A stretch of 7,565 bases of DNA from NCBI GenBank assembly GCA_027295975.1, contig JAPUJX010000295.1, positions 1 to 7,565 of the forward strand. The letters run 5' to 3'. The notes under the pieces are model-generated. The model saw nothing but the letters and a program-made list of their open reading frames with translations, did not search any database and was not told the origin of the DNA. Source of the DNA: Gammaproteobacteria bacterium (GTDB taxonomy: Bacteria > Pseudomonadota > Gammaproteobacteria > Pseudomonadales > Azotimanducaceae). A program made the position numbers and the translations under genes. Position 1 is the stretch's first letter. Each line of letters begins with the position of its first letter. Below, piece by piece: positions 6,505 to 7,565 of the stretch.

Positions 6505-7106
6505 TCGGACGAATAAAGGGTCAGTTTGTCGAGGTGGTTGAAAACGTCATCCTCCTCGAATCCGCGGGTGTGGCGTACGAGGTCGAACTGACCAGCACCG
6601 CGCTCGCGCGATTGCCCGCCCGAGATCAGGAATTGTGCCTTTATACCCACCTTGTGGTTCGTGAGGACGCACAGCTGTTGTACGGATTTGCTTCGCGTGA
6701 GGAGCGGGATCTGTTTCGGGTGCTCATTCGGATCAACGGCGTCGGGCCGAAACTTGCAGTAAAATTGATTTCGAGCATCGATCTGATCGACCTCGAGGTA
6801 TCCGTGAGCAACAACGACGTTGCCATGCTGATGCGAGTACCCGGGGTGGGACGAAAAACAGCCGAACGTTTGCTTGTCGAACTCAAGGACAAGTTGGCTC
6901 ACCTGGTATCGGGCAAAGTGGCAAAACTGGATCGCGGTGACAATCGCGCGGCCCTCGAAGCCGAAGGTGCGTTGATTACTCTCGGGTACAAACCCCAGGA
7001 AGCCGCCAGGGCTGTCGACAGAGTTCGTCGGGAAGGTGGAAATTCCGAGGACCTGCTGCGCGCTGCTTTGCAGAAGATCGGCAAGGTTGAGGAAGTGATG
7101 CCATGA
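6501..7106 (+). CDS. ruvA: Holliday junction branch migration protein RuvA
   Basis: RuvA binds four-way junctions as a tetramer and loads the RuvB motors. The 201-residue protein begins MIGRIKG. Domain I (about 1-64) is an OB fold that keeps the acidic pin Glu55-Asp56 in [12 protein letters not shown], which helps separate strands. Domain II (about 65-140) has two helix-hairpin-helix motifs, INGVGPKLA (78-86) and [13 protein letters not shown] (113-125), that grip the DNA backbone. Domain III (about 150-201, [16 protein letters not shown]) contacts RuvB and is joined by a flexible linker. The ATG overlaps the ruvC stop. The nearest Shine-Dalgarno-like run, AGAGGAG at 6474-6480, is 20 nt away, too far for normal use. 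Translation therefore probably depends on ribosomes finishing ruvC. The frame extends upstream to a TTG at 6444, but this is not homologous and is rejected. Confidence 0.97.
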   Translation: MIGRIKGQFVEVVENVILLESAGVAYEVELTSTALARLPARDQELCLYTHLVVREDAQLLYGFASREERDLFRVLIRINGVGPKLAVKLISSIDLIDLEVSVSNNDVAMLMRVPGVGRKTAERLLVELKDKLAHLVSGKVAKLDRGDNRAALEAEGALITLGYKPQEAARAVDRVRREGGNSEDLLRAALQKIGKVEEVMP

Positions 7107-7565
7107 GCATAGAGCGGGATCGACTGATCGATCCGATGAGCGACGGTGCTGAAGTCAAGATTGATCGGGCGTTACGTCCGACTCGCCTCGATGAATACAT
7201 CGGGCAGGTGGCCATGAAAACACAGATGGAGATTTTCATAGAGGCCGCGAGGAGGCGGGGGGAAGCGCTGGATCACACCCTGATTTTTGGTCCGCCCGGT
7301 CTCGGCAAGACGACCCTCGCGAACATCATTGCCAACGAGATGGGCGTTTCCATCAAGTCGACCTCGGGGCCGGTGTTAGAGCGCGCTGGAGACCTTGCCG
7401 CGATGTTGACTAACCTCGACCCGGGCGACGGTCTGTTTGTGGATGAGATTCATCGGTTGAGCCCCGTGATCGAGGAGATTCTCTATCCGGCACTGGAAGA
7501 CTTTCAAATAGACATCCTCATCGGCGAAGGGCCAGCCGCGCGTTCATTGAAGCTCGATTTACCGC
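7103..7565 (+). CDS. ruvB: Holliday junction branch migration ATPase RuvB (N-terminal part, cut by right edge)
   Basis: RuvB is the AAA+ hexameric motor that pulls DNA through the RuvA-bound junction. The window holds 154 codons, under half of the usual roughly 335-350 residues. Visible landmarks are [12 protein letters not shown] (24-35), Walker A GPPGLGKT (63-70), [18 protein letters not shown] (87-104) and Walker [12 protein letters not shown] (111-121). The segment [16 protein letters not shown] (133-148) covers the beta-hairpin that contacts RuvA domain III. All match E. coli closely, with no sign of damage. The ATG overlaps the ruvA stop as ATGA, and GAGG (7089-7092) lies 10 nt upstream, so it has its own ribosome site as well as coupling. 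The reading frame is still open at the edge. The sensor, arginine finger and winged-helix parts lie outside the window. Confidence 0.96.
   Translation, partial: MSIERDRLIDPMSDGAEVKIDRALRPTRLDEYIGQVAMKTQMEIFIEAARRRGEALDHTLIFGPPGLGKTTLANIIANEMGVSIKSTSGPVLERAGDLAAMLTNLDPGDGLFVDEIHRLSPVIEEILYPALEDFQIDILIGEGPAARSLKLDLP

Noticed and set aside
1..7565. Mobile elements, CRISPR arrays, tRNA or rRNA genes
   Set aside because: No repeat arrays, transposase-like proteins, inverted terminal repeats or cloverleaf-like segments were seen on either strand.

Overview
The window looks like a chromosomal housekeeping region of a gammaproteobacterium. The protein sequences are close to their E. coli and Pseudomonas counterparts. 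The run aspS-yebC-ruvC-ruvA-ruvB, with proS nearby on the opposite strand, is an arrangement known from Pseudomonas and relatives. The genus cannot be read from the sequence alone. I see no mobile element, phage gene, CRISPR array, rRNA or tRNA.

Layout: bases 3-326 (+) hold the C-terminal end of a protein with one tetratricopeptide-like repeat, cut by the left edge. It converges on a minus-strand pair made of proS (1024-2721, prolyl-tRNA synthetase) followed 4 nt later by a secreted lytic transglycosylase (381-1019). A 363-bp divergent intergenic region (2722-3084) separates proS from a plus-strand operon. That intergenic region contains phased T-tracts and a minus-strand open stretch that looks like coding sequence but has no usual start codon.

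The plus-strand operon is a FmdB-type zinc-ribbon protein (3085-3423), aspS (3446-5200, aspartyl-tRNA synthetase), yebC (5215-5955), ruvC (5998-6504), ruvA (6501-7106) and ruvB (7103 to beyond the right edge). Gaps are short (22, 14 and 42 nt), and ruvC/ruvA and ruvA/ruvB overlap by ATGA. RuvA, RuvB and RuvC together move and cut Holliday junctions, so the overlaps probably help keep the complex balanced. The synthetases and YebC serve translation.

No wholly new system is visible. The points most worth following are: (1) the AspRS carries His30 and Gly81, the two residues linked to relaxed tRNA-Asn recognition in the P. aeruginosa enzyme, which predicts a non-discriminating AspRS; (2) the ruvC leader can form two mutually exclusive hairpins, one of which places the Shine-Dalgarno sequence in a loop and the start codon in a stem; (3) the minus-strand coding-like remnant in the proS/fmdB intergenic region.
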